Source: Pantoea sp. Ap-967 (GTDB taxonomy: Bacteria; Pseudomonadota; Gammaproteobacteria; Pseudomonadales; Pseudomonadaceae). Taken from it: a stretch of 64,000 bases of DNA. Shown piece after piece: positions 26,228 through 34,747 of the stretch. The position numbers and the translations under genes are program-made. The notes under the pieces were generated by a model. That model did not search any database and was not told the origin of the DNA. It worked only from the letters and a program-made list of their open reading frames with translations. The stretch covers positions 1 through 64,000 of the forward strand of contig NZ_VWXK01000019.1 in NCBI RefSeq assembly GCF_011752565.1, written 5' to 3'. The stretch's first letter is position 1. The number at the start of each line of letters is the position of its first letter.

Positions 26228-27184
26228 TCACTTGGAAACGACAGTCACCCACCAAGGCGTACGCTGCTCGACCTTCACCGGCAACGCCGGCACCAGCGAG
26301 GCCAGCGCCAGGTCGGTGTCGGTCAGCGGGAAGCTGCCGGTTACACGCAAGTCGGCAACTTCCTTGGCGACGCCCAGGTGGCCGCTGCGGTACTGCCCCA
26401 ACTGCGCCAGCAGGTCAGCCAGGCGCACGTTGTCGACCACCAGCATGCCGCGGGTCCAGGCATCGGCACCGGCCTGCACCGGGCTTACCCGGCCCAGGCC
26501 ATCGGCGGTCATCAGCACTTGCTGGCCTTCGTGCAGCACCTGTTCGTCGCCACTGTTGTGCGCCATGGCGGCCACCGACGACTGCAACACCTCCAGGCGC
26601 GTGCCGGCCTGTTCGCGGCGCACCAGGAAGCGCGTGCCCAGCGGGCGCAGGCGGCCGTCGTCGGTGCGCACCAGCAACGGGCGTGGGTCGTTGTGGCCGG
26701 TTTCCACGGAAATCTCGCCCTGGTGCAGCACCAGCACGCGTTGGTCGCCGTTGTAGTCGATGTCTACGGCGGTGTGGGTATTGAGGCTGAGCAGGGTGCC
26801 GTCTTCCAGGCGCAGGGTGCGCAGCTCGCCGGTGGCGGTACGCTGGTCGGCCAGCCAATAGCTCGGCGCCAGCGACGGGGCGCCGACCCAGGCCAGCAGC
26901 GCGCCGAGCACGAACATGCCGGCCAGCCCGCTGCCGGCTTTGCCGATGCGCCGGCGCAGGCTGACGCGCGATTGCAGCAAGGCCTGGCGTGCCGGCCCTG
27001 CGGCGGCGCTGACGCGTTGGTCGAGTGCACCGAGCTGGCGCCAGGCGCGGGCGTGTTCTTCGCTGGCGGCATGCCAGCGCATGAAGGCGCTGCGTTCACC
27101 CGGGGTGCCGCTGCTTTCATCGAGGCTCATCTTCCAGGCAATGGCAGCTTCCAGCACCTGGGCCGAGACGGGCGCGTTGTTCAC
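26228..27184 (-). CDS. fiuR: FecR-type anti-sigma factor/sigma regulator
   Basis: FecR-like inner-membrane regulators hold the partner ECF sigma factor and pass on the signal from the receptor's STN domain. The 318-aa protein has an N-terminal cytoplasmic DUF4880-type domain (about 8-52), one membrane helix (about 85-103), a periplasmic FecR domain and a C-terminal secretin/TonB short N-terminal-like region. The start is GTG 27184, which overlaps the sigma-factor stop (GTGA) and has GGGGAG 7 bases upstream. A longer form from an upstream in-frame codon at 27214 would overlap the sigma gene more. The symbol is by analogy with the fiuI-fiuR-fiuA locus. Confidence 0.85.
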   Translation of the reverse strand: MNNAPVSAQVLEAAIAWKMSLDESSGTPGERSAFMRWHAASEEHARAWRQLGALDQRVSAAAGPARQALLQSRVSLRRRIGKAGSGLAGMFVLGALLAWVGAPSLAPSYWLADQRTATGELRTLRLEDGTLLSLNTHTAVDIDYNGDQRVLVLHQGEISVETGHNDPRPLLVRTDDGRLRPLGTRFLVRREQAGTRLEVLQSSVAAMAHNSGDEQVLHEGQQVLMTADGLGRVSPVQAGADAWTRGMLVVDNVRLADLLAQLGQYRSGHLGVAKEVADLRVTGSFPLTDTDLALASLVPALPVKVEQRTPWWVTVVSK

Positions 27185-27699
27185 GTCGGCTCCCCGTACA
27201 GCGCCACGTAGCACTGGCGCATGCCCTGGGCGATGTACTGGCGCACGCGGGAAACCGAGACGCCCAGGCGTTCGGCGATTTCGGCGTGGCCCAGGCCGTC
27301 CAGGCGGTTGTGCAGGAAGGCGGCGCGGGCTTTGCTCGACAGCTTGCCGAGCAGGCGGTCGATGGCCTTGAGGTCTTCGAGGATCAGGTGCTGAAGCTCC
27401 GGTGAGGGGTGTTCGGCTTCCGGCAGCACGGCCAGTTCCGCCAGGTAGGCCTGTTCCAGCGCCGAGCGACGGAAGTGGTCGAACATCAGGCCTTTGGCTA
27501 CCGCGGCCAGGAAGGCGCGGGGTTCACGCGGGGTGTCGAGCTGCTCGCGGCCGAGCAGGCGCACGAAGGTGTCCTGGCTCAGGTCTTCGGCGCGTTGGCG
27601 GCAGGCCATGCTGCGCTGCAGCCAGGCGAGCAACCAGCTGCGGTGGTCGCGGTAGAGCGAACCGACCAGATCGGCATGTGGGCTGTTGGCAGAAGGCAT
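27181..27699 (-). CDS. fiuI: ECF RNA polymerase sigma factor (FecI type)
   Basis: A 172-aa extracytoplasmic-function sigma factor of the iron-starvation class. Region 2 is about residues 10-78 (YRDHRSWLLAWLQR, AEDLSQDTFVRLL) and region 4 about 105-162 (LSSKARAAFLHNRLDGLGHAEIAERLGVSVSRVRQYI, written here only as its span and ends: residues 119-155). When iron is scarce and the siderophore is bound it would direct transcription of the receptor gene. The start codon follows a G-rich site (GGGGGG). A candidate Fur box lies 34-48 bp upstream. The following FecR-type gene is translationally coupled. Confidence 0.9.
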   Translation of the reverse strand: MPSANSPHADLVGSLYRDHRSWLLAWLQRSMACRQRAEDLSQDTFVRLLGREQLDTPREPRAFLAAVAKGLMFDHFRRSALEQAYLAELAVLPEAEHPSPELQHLILEDLKAIDRLLGKLSSKARAAFLHNRLDGLGHAEIAERLGVSVSRVRQYIAQGMRQCYVALYGEPT

Positions 27700-27732
27700 G
27701 CAGCGTCCCCCCGGAACGAATGCATTAACTAA

Positions 27733-27747
27733 CGATAATTATTCGCG
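27733..27747. promoter_or_regulatory. Candidate Fur box upstream of the ECF sigma gene
   Basis: CGATAATTATTCGCG matches the 7-1-7 Fur model (TGATAATNATTATCA) at 10 of 14 informative positions. It lies just upstream of the sigma gene, where Fur repression is expected for this gene class. Confidence 0.5.
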
Positions 27748-27830
27748 ATTGTTACAGAGCCGAGGGGGTGGGTGCAATGGACGCTTATCGGATTGCCATC
27801 ATGGTGGCTGGCTTTAGTATGTTGCTGGTG

Positions 27831-28053
27831 TGAGATCGAGCGCCGCCCGCGCGGCGCATCGCAGGCAAGCCTGCTCCTACATCTGTTTCGGGCCAGTTAA
27901 GCCTATGCAATCGCGCGCGACCGCCTTGTGGTTCCCTTCGATGTCGCGTCGTACACCACGGGGTCGCGCGCGCAGGCAACATGAACATTGGCCCGAAACA
28001 GATGTAGGAGCAGGCTTGCCTGCGATGCGCCGCGCGGGCGGCGCTCGGTCTCA
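27831..28053. repeat. Long nested inverted repeat (65-bp arms)
   Basis: Arms 27831-27895 and 27989-28053 are reverse complements at 64 of 65 positions. The 93-base interior contains a second inverted pair (CGCGCGCGACC near 27912-27922 against GGTCGCGCGCG near 27962-27972). Each outer arm contains the REP-like stem GCAGGCAAGCCTGC followed by TCCTAC. It fills most of the 384-bp gap between the exonuclease gene and the sigma gene, which holds no supported gene. Confidence 0.9.
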
Positions 28054-28083
28054 TAGGCGCAGAATTGCTAAAGCCGTAAACCC

Positions 28084-28794
28084 CTAAAGCCCGTGATTGT
28101 GCACCTTGCGCCGCCGCCATCCGCCCAGCCGTTGTTCCAGCTGCAACGGGCTGTCGAGCTGCTGGCGGCGGGCCTGGCTGAACAGGATCAACGCCAGTTC
28201 CGCCGTCACCTGGGCGTCGGCACTGGCGTGGTGACGCTCCTGCACCTGCAGGCCAAAGCGCGCCACCCAGTCATCCAGCCCGGCCTCGCGCAGCACGGTG
28301 TCGGGGTTGAGCATCGGCGCCAGTTCGGCGACGTCGAGAAACGCCAGTTGCAGGCGCTGGCCCAGGCTTTCCTTCAGGGCACGGGCCAGCATGCGCTGGT
28401 CGAACGGCGCATGGAAGGCCAGCACCGGGCTGTCACCGATGAACTCCAGCAGGTCCAGCAGTGCCTCGGCCGGGTCGCAACCAGCCGCCAGGGCGCTTGG
28501 CCCCAGGCCGTGGATCAGCACGCTGGCGTTGGTTTTCTGCGCCGGCCGGCACAGGGTGCGCTCGAACTGCTGGGCAAAGTCGATGGCACCATCCTCGATG
28601 GCCACCGCGCCGACCGACAGCACTTGGTCGCGGTTGGGGTTCAGGCCGCTGGTTTCCAGGTCGAGTACCACCCAGCGCTGCTCGCGCAGCGAACACACCC
28701 CTAGCGGCCTGGCCTTGGGCAGGCGTGCCAGGCGCTGGCGCTGGCCAGCGTCCAGCTCGGGGGCCGCAGGGCGCAGCCAGGCGAACAGGCTCAT
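28084..28794 (-). CDS. DnaQ-type 3'-5' exonuclease family protein
   Basis: A 236-aa DEDDh exonuclease, related to the DNA polymerase III epsilon proofreading subunit. The metal-binding and catalytic residues are visible: D45 and E47 in VVLDLETSG, D132 in HAPFD, H188 in HHASADA and D193. An N-terminal extension of about 40 residues precedes the fold. Its start overlaps the stop of the cNMP/CBS protein gene (ATGA). This pairing of a DUF294/CBS protein with a DnaQ-like exonuclease recurs in Pseudomonas, but the shared function is not known to me. The substrate (DNA or RNA) is undetermined. Confidence 0.9.
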   Translation of the reverse strand: MSLFAWLRPAAPELDAGQRQRLARLPKARPLGVCSLREQRWVVLDLETSGLNPNRDQVLSVGAVAIEDGAIDFAQQFERTLCRPAQKTNASVLIHGLGPSALAAGCDPAEALLDLLEFIGDSPVLAFHAPFDQRMLARALKESLGQRLQLAFLDVAELAPMLNPDTVLREAGLDDWVARFGLQVQERHHASADAQVTAELALILFSQARRQQLDSPLQLEQRLGGWRRRKVHNHGL

Positions 28795-30728
28795 AGCTGG
28801 TACCGCAGGGCCAGGCTGCTTTGCAGGCGCTGGGCCTGGCGCAGGGACTCGCGCAGGATGCGCCGGTCCAGGTGGTTGAGGCTGTCGGGGTCGAGGCGGT
28901 TGGAGTACGGCAGGTTGTCGCGGCTCTGGCGCTGGTGTTGCTGCATGCGGGTTTGCTGGATGAAGTGGTAGGCCTCTTCGTAGGCGGCGCCATCCAGGGC
29001 CTCGATCACCCCCTTGGCGACCAGCTGGCGCAGGCGCTCCAGGGTGTTGCAGGCGCCAATGCCATGGGCCAGGGCGAGCAGCCGGGCGCCATCGACGAAA
29101 GGCGTCAGGCCTTGCACCTTGAGGTCCAGGGTGGCGGCCTTGTCGTTGCCCTGGCGCGTCAGCACGAACTCGCGCAGGCGGCCCACCGGTGGCTTCTGGC
29201 GCAGGGCGTTGTCGGCCAGCATGCGCTGGAAAATCCGGTTGTCGGCCACCTGCTCCAGCAGTTGCGCGCGCAGTTGCTCGCCGCCGCGCTCGTCACCCCA
29301 GACCACCCGCAGGTCGAAGTAGATGCTCGACGCCAGCAGGTTTTCCGGGCTGGCTTCACGCACGAACCCGGCAAAGCGCCGCGACCACTCGCTGCGCGAC
29401 AGGCACAGCTCGGGGTTGCTGGCCATGACGTTGCCCTTGCACAGGGTGAAGCCACACTGGGCAAGGCCCTGGTTGATGGCCTGGGCCAGGGGCAGCAGGC
29501 GCGCGCGAATGGCTTCGGCCTCGGCGCTGCTGCTGGCCTCGAACAGGATGCCGTTGTCCTGGTCGGTGTGCAGGGTCTGCTCGCGGCGCCCTTCGCTGCC
29601 GAAGCACAACCAGCTGAACGGCACGCCAGGGTCGCCGCGCTCGGCGATGGCCAGCTCGATCACCCGGCACACGGTGTGGTCGTTGAGCAGGGTGATGATC
29701 TGGGTGATCTGCGTGGACGACGCGCCGTGGGCGAGCATGCGCTCGACCAGCTGGCCAATCTCGCCGCGCAGTTGCACCAGCGACTCCAGGCGCGGTGCAT
29801 GGCGGATGGTGCGTGCCAGGTGCACCAGGTCGACCCGCTGCAGGGAAAACAGGTCGCGCTCGGACACCACGCCGCACAGGCGGCGGTTTTCCACCAGGCA
29901 CACATGGGCGATGTGCCGCTCGGTCATGGCCATGGCGGCGTCGAACGCGCTGGCCTGGGGGCTGAGGTAGAACGGCTGCAGGGTCATGTGGCGCTCGATG
30001 GGCGCGCCCAGGTCGGTGTCGGCGCTGGCCACCACCTGGCGCAGGTCGCGCAGGGTGAAGATGCCCACCGGGTAGCGCTGCGGGTCGACCACGACAATGC
30101 TGCCCACCTGCTGCTCGTGCATCAGCCGCACGGCCTCGCGCAGGGGGGTATCCGCCGCGCAGACCACCGGGTGGCGCATGGCCAGCTCGCCCAGCGGGGT
30201 GTTCAGCGAATACTGGCTGCCCAGGGTTTCCACGGCGCGCTGGCGCACCTGCTGGTTGACCTGGTCGAGCAGGCTGCTGACGCCGCGCAGGGCAAAGTCG
30301 CGGAACACTTCCGACAGGGAGAACACGCGGATGAACGCCGCCTTGTTCAGTTGCAGGCAGAAGGTGTCTTCGCCGGCCAGGTGCTCGGTGCGCGTGGCGC
30401 GTTCGCCCAGTAGCGCCGCCAGCGGGAAGCACTCGCCACTGGTGATCTCGAAGGTGGTTTCCACGCCGGGCTTGACCAGGTGCTGGCGCTCGCCCACCAC
30501 CCGGCCCTGCTTGACGATGTAGAAGTGTTCAACCGGCCCGTCGGCGGGCTTGATGATGCTTTCGCCGCTGGCATAGAAGCGCAGCTGGCATTGCTCCACA
30601 AGGTAGGCCAGGTGGCTGTGTTCCATCTGGTTGAACGGCGCAAAGCGTTGCAGGAGCTGTAAGGTGCCCTGGATGTTCTGCAGCACTGCCGTTCTGCCCG
30701 CCTGGCTGTAGGCGTCCTTTTTGCTCAT
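28791..30728 (-). CDS. Cyclic-nucleotide-binding/CBS/DUF294 nucleotidyltransferase-like protein
   Basis: A 645-aa cytoplasmic protein with a Crp-like cyclic-nucleotide-binding domain (about 25-150), two CBS domains (about 175-235 and 240-300) and a DUF294 nucleotidyltransferase-like domain. The last has the signature GSEGRREQTLHTDQDNG at 377-393, with D389 and D391 as likely metal ligands, followed by a C-terminal DUF294 helical domain to the end. The GS-x-DxD arrangement resembles the GlnD uridylyltransferase motif, so nucleotide transfer to a protein is conceivable. It is the first gene of a two-gene unit with the exonuclease and diverges from a response regulator gene across about 210 bp with a TA-rich tract. 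Confidence 0.88.
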   Translation of the reverse strand: MSKKDAYSQAGRTAVLQNIQGTLQLLQRFAPFNQMEHSHLAYLVEQCQLRFYASGESIIKPADGPVEHFYIVKQGRVVGERQHLVKPGVETTFEITSGECFPLAALLGERATRTEHLAGEDTFCLQLNKAAFIRVFSLSEVFRDFALRGVSSLLDQVNQQVRQRAVETLGSQYSLNTPLGELAMRHPVVCAADTPLREAVRLMHEQQVGSIVVVDPQRYPVGIFTLRDLRQVVASADTDLGAPIERHMTLQPFYLSPQASAFDAAMAMTERHIAHVCLVENRRLCGVVSERDLFSLQRVDLVHLARTIRHAPRLESLVQLRGEIGQLVERMLAHGASSTQITQIITLLNDHTVCRVIELAIAERGDPGVPFSWLCFGSEGRREQTLHTDQDNGILFEASSSAEAEAIRARLLPLAQAINQGLAQCGFTLCKGNVMASNPELCLSRSEWSRRFAGFVREASPENLLASSIYFDLRVVWGDERGGEQLRAQLLEQVADNRIFQRMLADNALRQKPPVGRLREFVLTRQGNDKAATLDLKVQGLTPFVDGARLLALAHGIGACNTLERLRQLVAKGVIEALDGAAYEEAYHFIQQTRMQQHQRQSRDNLPYSNRLDPDSLNHLDRRILRESLRQAQRLQSSLALRYQL

Positions 30729-30754
30729 GACACTGACCGTATCGCTACGCCGAA

Positions 30755-30776
30755 CTATATATATATCTATATATAG
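30755..30776. other. TA-alternating tract in a divergent promoter region
   Basis: A 22-base run of TATATA-type sequence (CTATATATATATCTATATATAG) in an otherwise GC-rich genome. It lies between the cNMP/CBS gene (minus) and the response regulator gene (plus). It probably contains or overlaps their promoters; no unique -10 can be assigned because the tract is repetitive. Confidence 0.55.
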
Positions 30777-30941
30777 GTGCGGCCTTGTTGTTCTCGGTCC
30801 CCATGGTCGGCTGGCGGCGCCATGGTGCCCATTGGACGTAAGTCTAGGAGCGGCCCTGTCAAAGACCCGACGAAAGGCGAACAGGGTTACACGGCTTTTG
30901 CGGTCCTACCCGATGAGCGAGATATTTTTGACGAGATGACC

Positions 30942-31385
30942 ATGGCTGAGCATGACCAAATCCTGAGTGACGCAGAACGTGAAGCCTTGGCCGTGGTGAG
31001 TGCACCCGTGGCGCCGAGCCCGGTGGTGCTGGTTGTCGATGACAATCCGGTCAACAGCGAGGCGCTGAAGCTGTACCTGAAAAGCCGGGGCATCGAATGC
31101 ATGACGGCGGATGGGGCGCAGGAGGCGATGCTCAAGTTGCATTACGAACCGCGTATCGCCTTGATGATTACCGACCTGCGCATGCAGCCCAACGATGGCC
31201 TGGAACTGATCCGGCGGATTCGTGAAACGGAGCGAGCGGCGTTGTCGATCATCGTGGTGTCGGGCGACACCGATGTGAAGGAGGCGGTGGACGTGATGCA
31301 CCTGGGGGTGGTGGATTTTCTGCTCAAGCCAGTGGATTTGGGGAAACTGCTGGAGCTGGTGAAGAAGGAATTGAAGATCGAGTAA
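30942..31385 (+). CDS. Response regulator receiver protein (single domain)
   Basis: A 147-aa protein made of one CheY-like receiver domain after a tail of about 25 residues. Key residues are present: acidic pair D33/D34 (VVDDNPVN), phospho-acceptor D78 (MITDLRMQ), S107 and K129 (LLKPVD). No output domain is attached, so it must act through a partner. No kinase gene is adjacent. The ATG at 30942 is chosen with ACGAG upstream; the ATG at 30936 is also possible. An inverted REP-like repeat follows immediately. Confidence 0.87.
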   Translation: MAEHDQILSDAEREALAVVSAPVAPSPVVLVVDDNPVNSEALKLYLKSRGIECMTADGAQEAMLKLHYEPRIALMITDLRMQPNDGLELIRRIRETERAALSIIVVSGDTDVKEAVDVMHLGVVDFLLKPVDLGKLLELVKKELKIE

Positions 31386-31389
31386 TGGC

Positions 31390-31441
31390 AATCGCGAGCT
31401 GTGCTCGCTCCTACGGGTAGGAGCGAGCACAGCTCGCGATT
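31390..31441. repeat. Perfect 25-bp inverted repeat, REP-like (GAGCTGTGCTC stem)
   Basis: Arms 31390-31414 and 31417-31441 are perfect reverse complements separated by 2 bases. A further hairpin, GGGCCGC-AAA-GCGGCCC, follows at about 31443-31459. The structure sits between the convergent response regulator and glcB genes and may serve as a bidirectional transcript end. Confidence 0.9.
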
Positions 31442-31465
31442 GGGCCGCAAAGCGGCCCCGTGCGA

Positions 31466-33643
31466 TTACAGCCCGTTACGCGCCTTGAACTCGCGACGAC
31501 GGCGGTGCAGCACCGGCTCGGTGTAGCCGTTCGGTTGCTTGGCGCCTTCGATCACCAGCTCGATGGCCGCCTGGAACGCGACGTTGTCGTCGAAGTTCGG
31601 CGCCATCGGGCGGTACAGGGCATCGCCGGCGTTCTGCTTGTCCACCACCGCGGCCATGCGTTTGAGGCTTTCCAGCACCTGCTCCTGGCTGACCACGCCG
31701 TGGCGCAGCCAGTTGGCCAGCAGCTGGGCGGAGATGCGCAGGGTGGCGCGGTCTTCCATCAGGCCGACATCGTTGATGTCTGGCACTTTCGAGCAACCCA
31801 CGCCCTGGTCGATCCAGCGCACCACGTAGCCGAGGATGCCCTGGGCGTTGTTGTCCAGCTCGTTGCGGATCTCTTCAGCCGACCAGTTGGTGTTGGCCGC
31901 CAGCGGGATGGTCAGGATGTCATCGACCGATGCCGGGGTGCGCGATGCCAGCTCGCGCTGGCGGGCCTGCACGTCGACCTTGTGGTAGTGCAGGGCGTGC
32001 AGGGTGGCGGCAGTTGGCGACGGTACCCAGGCGGTGTTGGCACCGGCCAGTGGGTGGGCGATTTTCTGCTCAAGCATGGCGGCCATCAGGTCCGGCATGG
32101 CCCACATGCCCTTGCCGATCTGCGCGCGGCCTTGCAGGCCGGTGGCCAGGCCCACGTCGACGTTGTTGTTCTCGTAGGCGCCGATCCACTTCTCGTTCTT
32201 CATGGCGCCCTTGCGCACCACGGCGCCGGCTTCCATCGAGGTGTGGATTTCGTCACCGGTGCGGTCGAGGAAGCCGGTGTTGATGAACACCACGCGCTCG
32301 GCAGCAGCCTTGATGCACGACTTCAGGTTCACCGTGGTGCGGCGCTCCTCGTCCATGATGCCGACCTTGACGGTGTTGCGCGGCATGCCCAGCAGGTCTT
32401 CGATGCGGCTGAAGATTTCGGCGGCGAATGCCACTTCTTCAGGGCCGTGCATCTTCGGCTTGACGATGTACACGCTGCCGCTGCGGGTGTTCTTGCGGGT
32501 GGTGTTGCCGTTGAGGTTGTGCAGGGCGATCAGGTTGGTGAACAGGCCGTCCTGGATGCCTTCGGGAATTTCATTGCCCTGGCCATCGAGGATCGCCGGG
32601 TTGGTCATCAGGTGGCCAACGTTGCGCACGAACAGCAGCGAACGGCCGTGCAGGGTAACGCTGCCACCGTTGGGAGCGGCGTACTCGCGGTCCGGGTTCA
32701 TGGTGCGGGTGAAGGTCTTGCCGCCTTTGCTCACGCTTTCGGCCAGGTCGCCTTTCATCAGGCCCAGCCAGTTGCGGTAGACGATCACCTTGTCGTCGGC
32801 GTCGACGGCGGCCACCGAGTCTTCGCAGTCCATGATGGTGGTCAGCGCCGATTCCATCAGGATGTCTTTCACGCCAGCGGCGTCGGTGCTGCCCACTGGG
32901 GTGCTGGCGTCGACCTGGATTTCGAAGTGCAGGCCGTTGTGCTTGAGCAGCACGGCGGTCGGCGCCTTGGCATCGCCATGGAAGCCGATCAGCTGGGCAT
33001 CGTCACGCAGGCCGCTGTTGCTGCCACCCTTGAGGGTGACCACCAGCTTGCCGGCTTCGATGCGGTAGCCGGTGGAGTCGACGTGGGAGCCGGCAGCCAG
33101 TGGCGCGGCTTCGTCGAGGAAGGCGCGGGCAAAGGCGATGACCTTGTCGCCACGCACCTTGTTGTAGCCCTGGCCTTTTTCGGCGCCGCCTTCATTGCTG
33201 ATGGCATCGGTGCCATAGAGCGCGTCGTACAGCGAGCCCCAACGGGCGTTGGCGGCGTTCAGGGCGAAGCGGGCGTTCATCACCGGCACCACCAGCTGCG
33301 GGCCGGCCATGTGGGCGATTTCTTCGTCCACGTTCTGGGTGGTGGCCTGGAAATCGTCGGCTTGTGGCAGCAGGTAGCCGATTTCCTGAAGGAATGTCTT
33401 GTAGGCGGCGGCGTCGTGGGCCTGGCCTTTGCGCGCCTGGTGCCAGGCGTCGATCTTGGCTTGCAGCTCGTCGCGCTTGGCGAGCAGGGCTTTGTTCTTG
33501 GGAGCGAGGTCGTTAATGATCTCTGCCGCCCCGGCCCAGAACTTCTCGGCTTCGATGCCGGTTCCAGGAATGGCTTCGTTGTTGACGAAGTCGTACAGGG
33601 CCTTGGCGACCTGAAGGCCACCGACTTGAACGTATCCAGTCAT
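31466..33643 (-). CDS. glcB: Malate synthase G
   Basis: Condenses glyoxylate with acetyl-CoA to malate, the second step of the glyoxylate bypass and of glycolate use. The 725-aa length is typical of isoform G. The active-site region around CEDSVAAVDADDK and the segment TRTMNPDRE are present. The ATG at 33643 is preceded by GAGG; a GTG four codons earlier (33655) is in frame. It is monocistronic: an inverted repeat lies downstream and a 452-bp control region upstream. Isocitrate lyase is not in the window. Confidence 0.97.
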   Translation of the reverse strand: MTGYVQVGGLQVAKALYDFVNNEAIPGTGIEAEKFWAGAAEIINDLAPKNKALLAKRDELQAKIDAWHQARKGQAHDAAAYKTFLQEIGYLLPQADDFQATTQNVDEEIAHMAGPQLVVPVMNARFALNAANARWGSLYDALYGTDAISNEGGAEKGQGYNKVRGDKVIAFARAFLDEAAPLAAGSHVDSTGYRIEAGKLVVTLKGGSNSGLRDDAQLIGFHGDAKAPTAVLLKHNGLHFEIQVDASTPVGSTDAAGVKDILMESALTTIMDCEDSVAAVDADDKVIVYRNWLGLMKGDLAESVSKGGKTFTRTMNPDREYAAPNGGSVTLHGRSLLFVRNVGHLMTNPAILDGQGNEIPEGIQDGLFTNLIALHNLNGNTTRKNTRSGSVYIVKPKMHGPEEVAFAAEIFSRIEDLLGMPRNTVKVGIMDEERRTTVNLKSCIKAAAERVVFINTGFLDRTGDEIHTSMEAGAVVRKGAMKNEKWIGAYENNNVDVGLATGLQGRAQIGKGMWAMPDLMAAMLEQKIAHPLAGANTAWVPSPTAATLHALHYHKVDVQARQRELASRTPASVDDILTIPLAANTNWSAEEIRNELDNNAQGILGYVVRWIDQGVGCSKVPDINDVGLMEDRATLRISAQLLANWLRHGVVSQEQVLESLKRMAAVVDKQNAGDALYRPMAPNFDDNVAFQAAIELVIEGAKQPNGYTEPVLHRRRREFKARNGL

Positions 33644-34095
33644 TGCTTGCCTCACCTCTGCTCAGCTATTTCGCTCTTCTGTATTAAGCCTGTAGCGCTT
33701 CTCTAAACACGTACCAGTGCATGCCAACGGACTAGACCCGAGGGCGGCTGGGTGCAGCCTGCCAGGCAATCTGGCAGACAGTGTGCGTATTTTCACAGGC
33801 GCCTTGGCAGACATCCAAACGACGTTTTGTAGTCCGCGCCACGGGATACTACATGATGCAGTAGGCGAGGCAACATCAGACTAAAAGCGCCGTTATGCGA
33901 CCGGCTGGTCGCGTATGGTCACGCTGGGAGTGCGTATGTTCGCAAAAAACCAGTGGATTGTTCCAGATAAATCTTGAAACAGTACACGATTGTTTGTGCG
34001 GGTTGCCCTGCGGCAGGTTGCCGCGCCTTGCCTATACTGAACCGATCCCCCGTATTTTCGCCGCCCCGGGCGGCCCGACGCAGAGGAAAGGCCCT
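33644..34095. promoter_or_regulatory. Control region between divergent glcB and the GcvR-like gene
   Basis: 452 bp without a supported gene. Two inverted repeats stand out. One is CTGCCAG-N5-CTGGCAG at 33759-33777, 116 bp upstream of the glcB start. The other is TGTAGT-N14-ACTACA at 33828-33853, whose half-sites equal those of the palindromes upstream of aceE, though with a different spacing. Either could be a regulator site for glcB; the binding proteins are unknown. Confidence 0.4.
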
Positions 34096-34614
34096 GTGGA
34101 TCATCTTGTACTGACCGTGATCGCCCCGGACAAGGCCGGCCAGGTGGAGCGCATTGCCCAGTGCATCGCCGACCACAACGGTAACTGGTTGGAGAGCCGC
34201 ATGTCGCGCATGGCCGGGCAGTTCGCCGGGATCCTGCGGGTGGCGGTGCCTGCGGAAAACTACGACGAACTGGTGAAGTCGCTGCAGGCACTGGGCAAGC
34301 ATGACATACGGGTGCTGATCGCCCAGAGCGGTATCGAGCCGTCCTGTACCTGGAAGCCAATTGCCATGGAGCTGGTGGGCAATGACCGGCCGGGCATCGT
34401 GCGCGACATCACCCGGCTGCTGGCAGAGCAGGGGGTGAACCTGGAGCGCTTCACCACCGGCGTGCGCCCGGCGCCGATGAGCAGCGAGCCGCTGTTCTAT
34501 GCCGATGCCTTGCTGGCGCTGCCGTTGACGCTGTCGCTGGATGACCTGCAGCAGAAGCTAGAGAGCCTGGCGGATGATTTGATGGTGGAGTTGACGCTGC
34601 GGGCGGAAGATTGA
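34096..34614 (+). CDS. GcvR-like ACT-domain regulatory protein
   Basis: A 172-aa protein with two ACT domains (about 1-80 and 88-168), matching the glycine cleavage system repressor (GcvR) family. In E. coli GcvR binds glycine and the activator GcvA. The first domain starts VLTVIAPDKAGQVERIA and the second MELVGNDRPGIVRDITRLL. The start is GTG 34096 with AGAGGAAAG upstream; longer in-frame forms lack a ribosome site. There is no DNA-binding domain, so it should act by protein contact. It ends before a bidirectional terminator shared with rarD. Confidence 0.85.
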   Translation: MDHLVLTVIAPDKAGQVERIAQCIADHNGNWLESRMSRMAGQFAGILRVAVPAENYDELVKSLQALGKHDIRVLIAQSGIEPSCTWKPIAMELVGNDRPGIVRDITRLLAEQGVNLERFTTGVRPAPMSSEPLFYADALLALPLTLSLDDLQQKLESLADDLMVELTLRAED

Positions 34615-34699
34615 GCTGGGAATGCCGGGGCCGCTTCGCGCCCCCAGGGTTATCCCGTTTTACCGGGGAAGGCCCTGTGGATAACCTTTGGAGACAATG

Positions 34700-34728
34700 C
34701 TACAGGCCACAACCCTCGTGGCCTGTAG
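34700..34728. terminator. Bidirectional intrinsic terminator
   Basis: CTACAGGCCAC (34700-34710) pairs perfectly with GTGGCCTGTAG (34718-34728) around a 7-base loop. Short T-rich sequence follows on the plus strand. It lies between the convergent GcvR-like and rarD genes. Confidence 0.75.
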
Positions 34729-34747
34729 ATCTTTGATCATTTATTGA

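Noticed and set aside
27831..28053. CRISPR array or insertion sequence at the long inverted repeat
   Set aside because: No direct repeats with spacers and no transposase. The signal is an inverted repeat of REP type.
31460..33706. A 748-codon plus-strand frame opposite glcB
   Set aside because: Antisense shadow; glcB on the other strand is unambiguous.
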